Shown here one piece after another: positions 36,915 through 48,067 of a stretch of 64,000 nt of DNA; position 1 is the stretch's first letter; every line of letters begins with the position of its first letter. The notes below the pieces were generated by a model. The model saw only the letters and a list, made by a program, of their open reading frames with translations. It was not told the DNA's origin and made no database searches. A program made the translations under genes and the position numbers. The stretch is from contig JASAND010013174.1 in assembly GCA_030248195.1 (NCBI GenBank), forward strand, positions 1-64,000, in the 5' to 3' direction. This DNA is from Trissonchulus latispiculum. Taxonomy: Eukaryota; Nematoda; Enoplea; Enoplida; Ironidae.

Positions 36915-37776
36915 CATAGTTTCCCTGGAAATTTTGGTTGGGGGGCAAACTTCGAAAATTTGGTGGTCGACCCCCGAAATGTGATGGGGAGCACTAGCGT
37001 AGCCAGAAAAAACTTTCGGGGGGGGAATGCCAAAATTTGGTGGGGGGGTCTGGGGCGCGGAGCCCCCCAGAAGTTGAAAAATTTTTCAAATTTGTAACGT
37101 CTGAGGAATTTTTTCAAAGCATTCTTTGAATTAAGGAAGCGAAATGATGTCAATACGTGTTCATGCACGCAAATGATGCATAACTAACTGGGCGAACCAC
37201 ATCCAATAGGGTATTTAGCACTCATTTTTGGCGTTCCAAACCCATATTATGATGGTGAATTTAAATAAATACGCGCCGAAGGCGCGAAAATTTTTTGAAA
37301 AATGGGCGTTTTACACATGGCAGGAAAAAATTCCTGGGGGGCAACACAATTTCGGGGGGGGGAATTCCCCCCATTCCCCCCCCCCCCCTTGCTACGCGCC
37401 TGATGGGGAGTACCCCCCCGAACCCCCCCCCCAAAATTCGGACCTCAAAAAATTCAAAAAATGGCCTAAAAACGCAAAATTTTCTGTATTTTAACGCTTT
37501 TTTGTCAAAACAAGGCTTGTTCTTATCGTTTTAGGCGTTTTTACACCGTTTTAAACCGATTTTAAGCCAAAATTTGAGAAAAAATTTTCAAAAAATGACC
37601 ATTTTTTAGCAAAATTTAGCTTACTTTTTGGCCCCAAAAGTGCTGGGGGGGGGGGGTTCGGGGGGGTAACCAAAAGTGGGGGGAGGGATAGTCAAAAAAT
37701 CGGGGGGGGTAAAGTTGGTCGAAAATTTTGGGGGGGGGATACCCCCCAACCCCCCCCCCCCCCTAGGGAAACTATG
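36915..37776. mobile_element. hAT-like MITE, CATAGTTTCC family, copy 2
   Basis: Ends are CATAGTTTCC and GGAAACTATG with an exact 8-bp duplication tcccagac (36907-36914 and 37777-37784). It interrupts a hairpin module of the host element and is itself interrupted by the element at 36992-37402. Confidence 0.93.
36992..37402. mobile_element. hAT-like MITE with CACTAGCGTAGCCAG end, third nesting level
   Basis: A 411-bp element. The right end is CTACGCGCCTG and the exact 8-bp duplication is atggggag (36984-36991 and 37403-37410). It contains both hairpin modules: GGGGCGCGGAGCCCCC near 37050 and GCGCCGAAGGCGCG near 37275. Confidence 0.95.
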
Positions 37777-37828
37777 TCCCAGACCCTCCGTTTCGCACAT
37801 TATCTTTGTTGCCCTTGTATATAGATAT

Positions 37829-38987
37829 TAGTGATGTGCGCCGAGACATTTGCCCGCTCCGGAGCTCCGGCCGGAGCGGGCTGTCGGAGCACCGGAGCTC
37901 CGCGGAGCTCCGAGTGTTAGTGAAGGCAAAACTGCAAAAATTTCGGTTTAAGCTAAAAAGATGTTGTTTAGTCAATAAAAAGCATGCCTACTCGCTGTAC
38001 TGTATACTTTTATGATAAAATGAAAATACAATAAAAGTTTTATCATTTCACTGTTTATTTTCAGATGCTGATTTCATTGCTACATACGAATCACTTGTTC
38101 GCTGTATTTTTGATTTGAAATAAGTTCAGCTTTTAACAATATTTCACAGAATTTTTGGGTTACGTAATTGATTGTGCATGCTGCTGTGTTCACATATATA
38201 CTTAAAAGCCCATGTTAGTTTACGCTGCAGTTTACTTTAATGTTTCACTTTTTCCAAGATTTCGCAAATTTAGATATTATATTCCGCATGAAATACTCAA
38301 TATTTCTTGTAAGATTTTCATAAAATGTATACCAAACTTTTCAAATTCATGCATAAAATATTGCAAATCTGACGGTTGTGGACCAGATTTCACTTACCCA
38401 CTACGTAGTTAACTTATCATGAGGATGTATAATACCTACCTGAAATAAAAATTTCAGCTAACAGAATTTTGATCTGAAAGATAGAAAAGAAAAAGCAAAG
38501 AAAACAGCTGCAGTTTTTCAAAGTTTACGTACATGGAATAGATTTAACGGAAATGTAATATTTAATGGAACAATTAATACCAAGTACGAAATATAAAACC
38601 GTTTTACGGAATGAATTCTTAAATATTAGAGTTGTATTTAATTTTTCTTTCATATATTTGGAACATGGCCAAGTTTAAATTGTCTCCAGAGAAAAGAAAC
38701 GTCTTGAGAAGTATATAAGAACGAAGCCTTGGGAAAATTGAAACATTTTTAAGGAGTACGACAGCTATATGTAAAATTCAATACAGTCTTACGTGCTGTA
38801 AGCAGAAATCGTGAGTTCAGAGAAAGATCATACTTTCAAATTTTTCTTAGTACCTTCAAAGCTTGCACAAGGCTGCTCCGGATACCCGGAGCTCCGGAGC
38901 TCCGGAGCAGAAGCCCGCTCCGGAGCACCGAAAATCGGAGCTCCGCTCCGGAGCTCCGTCGGAGCGGAGCTCCGGCGCACATCACTA
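37829..38987. mobile_element. hAT-like element with GGAGCTCCGG words
   Basis: Ends are TAGTGATGTGCG and CGCACATCACTA. The imperfect 8-bp duplication is atagatat/atctatat. About 120 bp at each end is packed with overlapping GGAGCTCC/CCGGAGC palindromic words. The interior is AT-rich and non-coding. Confidence 0.85.
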
Positions 38988-39576
38988 ATCTATATAACTT
39001 GTATATATAATACTACGTATTTTACTGCAAGTTTTTCACTTCGTAAGTTACTATGTATATATACATGTACATCTCCATTTTATTTATTTACTCTTTTCAA
39101 AAGTTGCATGGCGGATATTTTTCCAATTTCAAAAAAATTCTTCAACTTCTGGGGGGCTCCCCTGACCCCCCGTGTGCTTGTGGTCCAAATTCTCCATGTT
39201 TGCTTCACTCACGGGATATATAGTTGTTTCCAATTGGCATGTGAACTAACCTCCTCCTATACTAAAAATATTTTGTTCCTGGAAAAAGCAACTTTTTTCC
39301 CCCCCCCCCCCCCCGCCCCGGAAAATTTTTCAGCGGGCCCCCCTTTTCAAAGTCCTGGTCCGCCACTGGGGGAGGGGATGGGACAGGACAGGTCTTCGAC
39401 CGACCCCATAGGTGTACCACCTGTTTGGGTTGGGGGGGGGAGTAGACAGTAGCAGAGGTCCAAATTTGGCTTGGGGGGACCCCACCAAAATCCGAAATTT
39501 GGGGGGGCTACAAATAACCATCTTTAGCTGGTTGAAGACCCCCTGCCTTAAACTGTACCCAAGTTTTTATCTCCCT

Positions 39577-39612
39577 TTTCGATGTATATATATATATATA
39601 TATATATACATT
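39577..39612. repeat. (TA)n microsatellite
   Basis: TA run next to a block (gtatgcgaagatagggcttg) that recurs in diverged form beside the (TA)n at 44854-44886. Confidence 0.8.
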
Positions 39613-40257
39613 GAAAACCTTCTCAAAAGCTTTAGTAAATATATAGTTTTCGTATGCGAAGATAGGGCTTGAAAATTGGCAAATTTCTGCTATGCCTAAA
39701 TTAGCCCAGATTGTGGTTTATAATTGCGTATATTACTTTTATTTAATTGCTACAAATAACCATCTTTAGCTGCGTATATATAGCAAGCTTAACAAAAAAA
39801 TCAAAATTCGGTTTTTTGGCTGGAACTAAACCAAATCGATTACTTTGAGGACCCATGGATAGGTCTTGGGCTAAGCTTTAAAACCACCCCAGTTTCGTTG
39901 CTCTACGGCCTACCAGTAAGTAGCAGTAGACGAAAATGTGTGATTTTTTTTGTTAAAGGTTTAACAAAAAAATCACCCGTTAACAAAAAAATCAGTGGCG
40001 GATCGGATCCCAGAGAGCAGCTAGCAACTTTTTCTCATCAGTTTTGGATTGAGCGCACTAAATAACGTATTTCGAACCCCAAACCACCAACCTAGTGTTC
40101 GAACTCGGGCAACTGACCCCGCCGAAGTCTTAGTGGTCACTGATGGGCCCCGGCAGGGTCTAGTATGAAGTCTGGTGGCTATAAAATGCCGTTTTAAAGG
40201 CTAAAATGTTGTTTTTTCGTGTTTGTGAGTGATTATAACCTATTTCCAGGCAAGAAA
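39613..40257. other. Repeat-rich stretch with AACAAAAAAATC words and a tRNA-like fragment
   Basis: About 39775-40000 repeats TTAACAAAAAAATC several times, resembling the subterminal words of the mapped elements. About 40090-40150, on the minus strand, holds a B-box-like GAGTTCGAAC and may be a decayed tRNA-derived SINE. Boundaries unknown. Confidence 0.4.
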
Positions 40258-40329
40258 ATCAGGACTTCGTATTTTGGTGGTATATGACCCACGGTCACGT
40301 GACCCCTGCCGGACCCTTCCGGACCCTCC

Positions 40330-40742
40330 AGGTACCAACTGGGCAGTCAGAAGTGGCTACAAACGTGTCGAAGTTGTTGTGTCCAAAGTTAGGGCGTTCG
40401 ACTTCGGATCCGATAGTCCGAGGTTCGAATTCCCGCTGCCACAAAGCTTTCACAAATCCCCTTGAGCAAAGGACTAAGCACATATCGGTTCGCCGTGAGC
40501 TCTAGCCAACCCAGCTATCCATCCTTAATTGGTCGGTAAATGGGTACCACTATTGTGGGAAGGTAACAGGAGTCCGTGTAGGGCTTAGCCTTGAAGGGCC
40601 GGCCCCCCTTCCACGGATGCAGTCATCATTTGAGATGACACTCCTGGCTCTACGGCTGTGTATCCGGGGATGAGCACCGGCACCCCTTGTCCCTGAAGCA
40701 GGGATGGAGATATTCTCCAGGGGTCACCTTTACCTTTACCTT
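40330..40742 (+). mobile_element. tRNA-derived SINE with ACCTTT tail
   Basis: It has a tRNA-like head with an A-box-like TGTCCAAAGTTAGGGC and a B-box GGTTCGAATTC at about 40422. A non-tRNA body of about 250 bp follows (containing gggaaggtaacagg), and it ends in a short CACCTTTACCTTTACC repeat tail. No open reading frame. Confidence 0.65.
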
Positions 40743-40918
40743 TTGCTCTAGCTGCTGTTCTGGCTTCAGCAACGAAACATAAAAATGATTTTTTTAATCA
40801 AACCCAAACTGCTCCTTTCACACGCAGGAGAAGAAGCAGTTTATCCACCACCCGGCCAGCTACCACACTAATAGTGCTTCGCAGAACTCCCCAGTACGTA
40901 CAGTACCATACCCTAGTG

Positions 40919-41328
40919 CACTGGCGGATCCAGGATTTCGTGACGGGGGGGGCGGTAAAATTTTTCCAGCGGGGGGTCTGGGGGGCGGAACCCCCAGAAG
41001 TTGAAGAAATTTTTTGTTTTTGCAATAAAATCGGCCTTCGGATCTTTAATTCTTTTTATACTGAAGAACTGAACAAATTTTTTAAAATTCTTGACATTTT
41101 TAGGCAAAAATGGTAATTTTCTCCGTAAAATCGGATGCATTTCAAGCTTTTTCTTCACAAATGCAATAAATATGCGGTTAAAAAGTAAAAAATTCGCGCC
41201 GAAGGCGCGAAATTTTTTGGTTTTTTGCCCTTTTCCCTCTTTCTCTCCTTAATTTTTCCTACCTTCGAATCGCGACGGGGGGGGGGCGGCCGCCCCCCCT
41301 CCCGCCCCCCCCCCTGGATCCGCCCCTG
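40919..41328. mobile_element. hAT-like MITE with GGCGGATCCAGG ends
   Basis: A 410-bp element with ends CACTGGCGGATCCAGG and CCTGGATCCGCCCCTG. Exact 8-bp duplication ccctagtg (40911-40918 and 41329-41336). It carries both hairpin modules (near 40975 and 41196). Confidence 0.96.
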
Positions 41329-41547
41329 CCCTAGTGAACTAATTGTTAAATGAGATATATGTAAACCATGACAATTATATACATATAGGATTAACTATTT
41401 AGTATTCAAGATTTCTTTTGTATTACATAACAACAGAATAATATGGAAAACTTGTACTATATAATTTTTAAAAATTAGCGCTACAGATTAGGTAGTTGGT
41501 ACGTACGCACATGCAAAGCCCCCGCAATTTTTTTATTATATTTGTCA

Positions 41548-42280
41548 CAGGGTTTTTTTCAAAACGGCCAGTGGGCATTTTAGTGGGCAAATTTAGGATT
41601 GAGTGGGCAAATTTCGAGAGCGGTGGGCAAAATTTCAAAATTTTGCTAAGCGATTTTTAACCTTAATTTTAACTTGGCTTTAATTAATAACGTATTTTAT
41701 TCCGTACCATCGAATTCCCTGTCATTATCTTTAGTTGTGCCTTAAGCAATCTTAGTTTTTATACAATACAGGGTTATTATACATATTAAAACCTATTAAA
41801 ACAAGAGCAGGGGGTCTGGGGGGCGCAGCCCCCCTAGAAGCTGAGCGAATTTTTCAAATTTTGATATTTTCGCACATGTTTTGAGCCATAATTAATATTT
41901 TCTGCAGTTGCGTTTTTCTACGCAGATACTTACAAATATATAAGCTTGAATTGCAAAAGATTTCATACAAATTTAGCACCATTTCAAGGAGACATATTTA
42001 GAACAATAGACAATAAGTGAAGTGAAGTAAAGTTAATCACATTACAATTTAGTAGTGACACGGAAACCCCAGCGGGGGGGTCTGGGGGGCGGCAGCCCCC
42101 CAGAAAAAAAATTGAAGATTTTTTAAAATTAGCAATAAAACCGTAATAGAAATGTTCACTTCTTTTACCTCTGTGGTCCAATTTTTCAGTGGGCAAACTG
42201 CTGGGCAAATTTAAATCTGAGTGGGCAAACTTTTGGCCGAGTGGGCAAATGCCCCCAATTTTGCCCAAAAAAAAACCGTG
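41548..42280. mobile_element. hAT-like MITE with GTGGGCAAA words
   Basis: A 733-bp element with ends CAGGGTTTTTTTC and AAAAAAAAACCGTG. Exact 8-bp duplication atttgtca (41540-41547 and 42281-42288). The word GTGGGCAAA or GTGGGCATT recurs at least three times near each end. It holds two direct copies of the hairpin module (about 41807 and 42075). Confidence 0.95.
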
Positions 42281-42497
42281 ATTTGTCATGCGGAACCGCC
42301 GTGGAGCATATGCTGTGGTAGGCGGCCCCACCCCCATGTGGCTCGAGCCACGTTCATAGGAATAGGGTGACCCCCACAGCATATCCTCCACACAAGTACA
42401 GCAAGTAGAAGCATACCGTTCAGCTGAGACAAGGGAACGAAATCGGGTGCAATAAGGACATTTTGTCCCTTCTGTGCACCCAAATAAAACTAGTTAA

Positions 42498-43219
42498 TTA
42501 CGATTTGAGTGAATTTCCTTTGAGAAATTTATTTAAATCCATAGTGTCAATTTTCTCAAACTTTTTACTGCAATCAACAGTTTGCACCTCTTCTGGAAGT
42601 TCATTCCAAATTGAAACAACCCTATTCGAAAAGAAAGTGGCGAATTTTTGTGTACGACAAAAGAACCGAGCTAGTTTTAGACCATGTGAGTTTCTTGTAC
42701 CAGCATCATTTGAATATTTAAAAAATTCATCAAACGGTAAATCTATTAATTGATGTACAATTTGATGGGTAAGTTTCAAATCAGCGCTCAATCTTCTAAG
42801 TTCAAGGGAGTGTAATTCAAGAAATTTCAAACGCTCTTTATAAGTTAAGTTGCTCACTGCAGGAATTTTCCTAGTATACAATCTCTGAACAGATTCAATT
42901 TTATCAATAAGAGTTATCAACTTCGAATTCCAAACAGGACTTGCATATTCAAGATGAGGTCTTACATATGTTTTATACATCTGGACTAAAAATTTAGTAT
43001 CTCTACATTTAAAATTTCTAAATATAGCAGACACTACTTTTCTTGCTTTACCTATAATCTTTTCACAGTGATCATTAAACTTCAAGTCAGAATTGAGCCA
43101 AACTCCTAAATCTCTAATTTGAGTCGCCTCAACAATCGTATTTCCATTCATGGTTATGTTGATAGGCGTTGGAGGTGTGCCCAAAACAAATAACAAACAT
43201 TTAGGAACTGAAAACTGTA
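42498..43219 (-). mobile_element. LINE reverse transcriptase, 5'-truncated C-terminal end
   Basis: About 240 codons of the thumb and C-terminal region of a non-LTR retrotransposon ORF2. It begins FSVPKCLLFVLG, then the characteristic IRDLGVWLNSDLKF, YKTYVRPHLEYASPVWN and IESVQRLYTRKI, and ends at a stop at 42498. The catalytic palm with its F/YxDD box and the endonuclease are absent. The open frame stops abruptly at a TAGTC terminus (43220), either 5' truncation typical of LINE insertion or interruption by another element. The sequence from 42497 down to about 42290 is probably its 3' UTR. The frame is intact over the surviving part, so the insertion is fairly young. Clade is jockey/CR1-like, not resolved. 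Confidence 0.92.
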
Positions 43220-43470
43220 TAGTCAAGCGGGAAAAAACCCACTTTTCAGCTTTTTGGCCAGAACTTTTTACTGGTTTGAGATATTGAAATACTGACTATA
43301 CAGGCTGCTAGGCCTAGTCGTAAGCTTTCTTATGAGCTATAGAACACCTCTCTAGGGTGCGCCGTTAGTGAGAAAAAATGTCCCAAACTGGCGGGAAAAA
43401 ACCCAATGCGGGAAAAAACCCATATGCGGGAAAAACCCACCCCGAAAATTTTTTGGCAAGTTGCCAGGAG
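43220..43470. mobile_element. TAGTC-family fragment with GGGAAAAAACCCA words
   Basis: Begins TAGTCAAGCGGG after a TA and repeats GCGGGAAAAAACCCA at 43225, 43391, 43410 and 43427. The opposite end was not found, so this may be a broken copy. Confidence 0.6.
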
Positions 43471-43872
43471 CATTTCTAACCGTTCCAAATAAAAGAGCGG
43501 GTTGTTTTTAGTACAACTGCATCAAAATATATTAGTTTTTGTTGAAAAATTGAGGTCATAGTGACTTTTGAAAATTTGGTATGTTTAACACATAAACATA
43601 GGCAAATTTTGGAAATTTTTTAAAATTCTTTATTTTCGTCAGTTTAAGCATCCTATCGTGTAGAAAACGTGTTTTTCCTGTATTTAGAGCCAAACTAGGC
43701 CCATTTTAGGCAAAAATAAGCGTTTTTGGCCAAATTTGAAATTTTGGCTTGAAATGGCACCATGTCCGATTTTGACCCACTGGACCTCCCATAACAGATC
43801 GAACCCAGGTAAAACCTATACCAATTTAATCTATAGGCTCTATTAAACAAATGTATGTATTCGTTTGACCTA

Positions 43873-44075
43873 GTTGGAAGGCTGAAATTTTGCATACAAA
43901 GGTTATTGGGCATGGGGAATTCACTGGTGGTGTTACTTTGGTGATCCGACCCATGGCTGGCCAGATCTGGTTCAACTGGTTCAAAATTGAACCAGTTCCT
44001 GGTTCAAGCTACTGGAGATAGTTGGAAGGCTGAAATTTTGCATACAAAGGTTGTTGGGTATGGGGAATTCACTGG
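43873..44075. repeat. Direct repeat of about 60 bp
   Basis: Two copies of a block beginning gttggaaggctgaaattttg and ending gggaattcactggtgg, at about 43873-43930 and 44013-44075. Between them the word GGTTCAA/TTGAACC recurs. Confidence 0.8.
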
Positions 44076-44135
44076 TGGAATTTGTGATTGCTACTGCCAC
44101 AGTTATGGTAGCGTTCCCAAAAACTAGACTGAGGA

Positions 44136-44848
44136 CAAGTATGAAAAATGCTCCTTGCAGTCGCATGAAAAAGTTAATATGAGCTATGGTTGTCAACATT
44201 TAAATGTGTCAAGGACAAGATTTAAAATGTTTAATATGAGCCAACATCTAAATAAGTAGAGGACAAGATGTAAACGGCTAATATGAGCCGCTACGTTTCT
44301 CTTGGGCTCATATTGACGCGACTAAAATGGCAAACATATACAGTTTACGGTTGGCATATAAGCATCAGTGTTTATAAACGATTTGATTGGCTTGGGAATA
44401 TTGAATTAATGTGATGATTGCGATGATAACTTCAAATGTGATTTCTCAAGATTTCATAACATGTGTAAGTTCCACATTTTCGTTTCTTCATTAGATTGGA
44501 CTTCGGTTTCGTTTTGTTGACTTTATGTGGTGGCCTTAAATGTGTACTAGGATGTAGCGGTGGAGAAGAAAGCATTTACGTACAGCTTTGCAAAATTAAT
44601 GTTTATGCGTCGTTATTCATGCAAGCCATTTCAGTGTTGGATTAAAAGTAACCAAAAGCTGAATGAGCGTCAATATGAGCCCAAGAGAAACGTAGCGGCT
44701 CATATTAGCCGTTTACATCTTGTCCTCTACTTATTTAGATGTTGGCTCATATTAAACATTTTAAATCTTGTCCTTGACACATTTTAATGTTGACCATCAT
44801 AGCTCATATTAACTTTTTCATGCGACTGCAAGGAGCATTTTTCATACT

Positions 44849-44850
<2 letters not shown>
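44136..44850. mobile_element. 715-bp inverted-repeat MITE
   Basis: Terminal inverted repeats of about 185 bp begin CAAGTATGAAAAATGC and end GCATTTTTCATACTTG. Each contains several AATATGAGCC words. The right end abuts a (TA)n tract. Short frames inside are not genes. Confidence 0.85.

Positions 44851-44853
<3 letters not shown>

Positions 44854-44886
<33 letters not shown>
44854..44886. repeat. (TA)n microsatellite
   Basis: Pure TA run between the MITE at 44136-44850 and the TAGTC-type element at 44988. Confidence 0.95.
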
Positions 44887-44888
<2 letters not shown>

Positions 44889-44987
44889 ATACAGCACATT
44901 AAACGTACTCAAGAGCTTCTGTCAGTAGTTTTTGTATGCGCAAGTAGGACTTGAAAACTGCCAAATTAACGTCTTTAGCACTTTATA

Positions 44988-46096
44988 TAAGTCGGGGCGG
45001 GGAGAAAACCAGTGACAAAGAGGGGTAAAAATAAACCACCCCCATAGGAAACTCAAGGTAGCAGATGGAGAGCTCTAGCATAGCGCAAATTAAAGCGCTA
45101 TCTTTACACTACAAATGCATACCGAAAACATTGGTATATATGGGTCAAAGCAGTCGACTCTGATTCTGATAGTGTTCCAAAGTTGACCTCTTCAAGCCAC
45201 CTTCAAAACCTAAAAATTTCGAATCTTTGCTAAGCCTGTTTCTAGAAACTTAGCTAGTCTTTTGCATAGAGGTACATATGGACCCCCTCTATTGTTTGGT
45301 ATAGACGGCAGCATCCTACCTTTTATCCAGGCTGAGTACTGACATGTAATTTTTTCCCCGCCAAATTTGACCCTGAGCGGGGAAAAAACCACTACCCAAT
45401 TTTTGAAAATTGTCCAATATGCAGTTCTGAGCAATTCTGATGGTCTTAAACGATAAAACGTGTTTGGTTTTGTGATTCTGGTTCAAAAAATACTCACCTG
45501 GAGTCTCAGATAGCTCATAAATCGAGAATGAAAATTTGCTGCATCATCGTGCCAGGTTTCATATGTATTCAAGGCAAATTTTTCAAAAATTTGAAAAACT
45601 TAATGAAATTGCAATTTAATAGTAGCTGAAATAATGATAAACAATGATATTTGCAAGTGTTTTGGTATACTTATAACTGTCTGGTGCCGTTAATGCGGCT
45701 ATAGCAGGTTATTTCTTGGATACAGACAGCCTTGACAGAAAATGTACCTGACTATGTCAGATTAACAGCTTTTTACTGAAAATAAAGTGCACCATGCTGT
45801 TTAGAATGGCCGAAAATGTAGAAACAGCCTTTAAAATATAGCTCAGCTGACTAACATGGGTCATTTTTAGTACTGTGATTTTTCCCCGCAGGTGGTTTTT
45901 CCCCGCCTTGGCGGGTAAAAAAACCAGTGATGGAGTTTTTTCTCCGGCAATACGAATGATTCAGAAACGCTAGATGTCCCACTGGATAGCCGGCATGCGA
46001 AACTATAATTTGCACCAGGCCAGAGATTTCTAGCGCTTATACGGAAAAACTAGGAGCCTTATTTCCCCAGGCGGTTTCTTTCCCCCGCCCCGACTA
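44988..46096. mobile_element. TAGTC-type element with CGGGGAAAAAACCA words
   Basis: A 1.1 kb element with ends TAAGTCGGGGCGGGG and CCCCGCCCCGACTA, flanked by TA. Internal words GCGGGGAAAAAACC and inverse TTTTTCCCCGC recur near 45000, 45360-45385, 45890-45930 and the right end. No coding frame. Confidence 0.8.
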
Positions 46097-46507
46097 TACG
46101 TATATATAGCTGATTTTCAACACTTTTTCGAATGTTTAAAAAACTTTCTAAAAATTACAAAAACTTAAAAATTTTTGGATTTACAAAGTCTTTTAAAATT
46201 TTTTTGGATTTTTCCTAATTTGGTGTGGGCCCAATTTAGGGGGGAGGGGTAGTCGGCTTGGGGGAGGGGTAGTCGAGTTCGTGGAGGGGGGTCTGGCCTT
46301 CCCGTGGGGGGTTTCTCAGGGGGCAAACTGTAGCCTGGTACACCTGTGGATATAGTACGTTCATCGATTATAGTCAGAGGGGGGAAAACATGACGGAAAA
46401 GAAAGGGAAAAAACATGGTCGCCTACTCCTCAACCATAGCAGTTGCAGCTGCCTAGTATAGCCCATTAGAAAGAGGAAGTCTAGAAGTATACCCTACAGT
46501 ACCAGAT

Positions 46508-47194
46508 CAGGGTTTTTTTTTCAAAATTTTACCTGTGCTTTTTAGTGTGTTTTTTTAAGAAAATGTGTGTTTTTTTTAAAAATCTGTGTTTTTCCTGAAA
46601 TTCGCTTTTCGCAGTTTTAACACGTTTTTAACGGTTTTTACAGCATTTTAAACTATATTTAGCATTTTTCGCGTTTTACAGAAGAAGTACAAAGCATATA
46701 TTGCATGCTCAGTCTTCATAAACGATATTTCAATGTTCTGAACGTTAAATATTTGCATTGATGACGTCTTTTTTGCGCTACAATGGGGGGTCTGGGGGGC
46801 GGAGTCCCCCAGACGTTCAGAATTTTTTGAAAATTGTGACAATTTTGGTCTGAAATCCTTCAATCCTTTTACTTTTCGACAGTTTATTTTATTCCAGTCA
46901 TTTGCAGAATTTGGAAACGTAATTTCATAGAATAATTTGCTTATACAGTCCCTAATGACACCGTTGCTTAGAACGAAAACAAACAGAAGTAAAAACATAG
47001 ATATATAGTGAATACTTGCGCCGAAGGCGCAAAATTTTTTGGAAAAACTTAAAAATTAGGCTTAAAATTAATAAAAATTCGCTCCTTCAGGTGAAAATGT
47101 GAGTGTGCTTTTTGGTGTGTTTTTTTAAAATTTTGTGTGTTTTTTTAAAAAAAAGTGTGCGAAAACACAATAAAAAACACAAAAAAAAACAGTG
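46508..47194. mobile_element. hAT-like MITE with GTGTGTTTTTT words
   Basis: A 687-bp element with ends CAGGGTTTTTTTTTC and AAAAAAAAACAGTG. Exact 8-bp duplication taccagat (46500-46507 and 47195-47202). The word GTGTGTTTTTTT is repeated near both ends. Both hairpin modules are present (about 46783 and 47023). Confidence 0.94.
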
Positions 47195-47789
47195 TACCAG
47201 ATTGGTTTCTAAGTTTGATTCTGTAAGTACAGTACTTGACCAAAGTTGACCTCCCAAAATTGGCCAAAATGCTAAGGATTTTCGAAAGTTTGCAAGTCTA
47301 TATCTAACCAACTATCAAACTTTGGCTGCTATAAATTGGCATGCGGACATAATTTGACTTGCTCTATCACATGGCAATAGTGGTTTTCCCCTGCGTACAC
47401 TCAGTAAAAAAATTTGACCATGTTTTTCCCCCACATTGGGTCCACTAGAGCGGGGAAAAACATGGTGGCCAAATTTTAAAATTTTTGCGTATGCTTTAGG
47501 AAGGCGTAACTAATGCTTCTATAGGAAAGAGAATGCTTTAAACCCACTAAAAACCTCAAAATATGCCAACTTTGAGCATTTTTGAAGCTTCTAGCTCGAA
47601 AACTTGATTTGCAGCATCAACATGCCAGGTTTCATATATAAGTTTCTATGGTAAAAATGAAAATTTTGAGAAAACTTAAAAAATGATGGAGTATTGCAAT
47701 TTTTAACACAACTAACTTGTTTCTAGTGATATTCTGCATATTATGGTCAGTTCCCAGCAGGTTTCATGCCCAAACAGGTTAGGTACGGC

Positions 47790-48067
47790 CAGGCCCGCAC
47801 CCAGAATTTTGAAGGGGGGGGTCCAAGGTAAAACGCAACGGGGGTCTGGGGGGGCGGAGCCCCCCGGAAGTTGCAGAATTTTTGCATTTTTGCCCAAAAA
47901 CAGTACATTGGACGTTTATTTCTTGCAAAAAGTAAATTTTCGCGCCGAAGGGGCGAAAATTTTTTAAAAATAGCTGTTTTTGCCATAAAAATAGCAAAAA
48001 TTTTCCATTTTGTCATCCCAAAAGGGGGGGGTCTAGACCCCTTGAACCCCCCCTGGGTGCGGCCTTG
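47790..48067. mobile_element. hAT-like MITE with GCACCCAG ends
   Basis: A 278-bp element with ends CAGGCCCGCACCCAG and CTGGGTGCGGCCTTG. 8-bp duplication ggtacggc/ggtgcggc (7 of 8). Both hairpin modules are present (about 47845 and 47940). Confidence 0.9.

Larger units (their letters stand above)
35923..39368. mobile_element. hAT-like element hosting three direct insertions
   Basis: Ends are CAGTGGCGGATCCAGG and a matching GTCCGCCACTG. The 8-bp duplication ggggaggg is exact (35915-35922 and 39369-39376), though it lies in G-rich DNA. It hosts elements at 36136-36537, 36915-37776 and 37829-38987, the second of which contains another. Two hairpin modules in minus orientation remain, one split by the second insertion. 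No transposase frame. Confidence 0.85.

Noticed and set aside
35374..37534. Pro/Gly-rich short proteins such as those with GGGVNLVTNFGGGYPPP
   Set aside because: They read through G- and C-runs of hAT-like MITEs, on both strands.
43220..43296. A complete tiny TAGTC...GACTA element
   Set aside because: The GACTA at 43292-43296 is not followed inward by the expected G/C-run inverse, so the match looks accidental.
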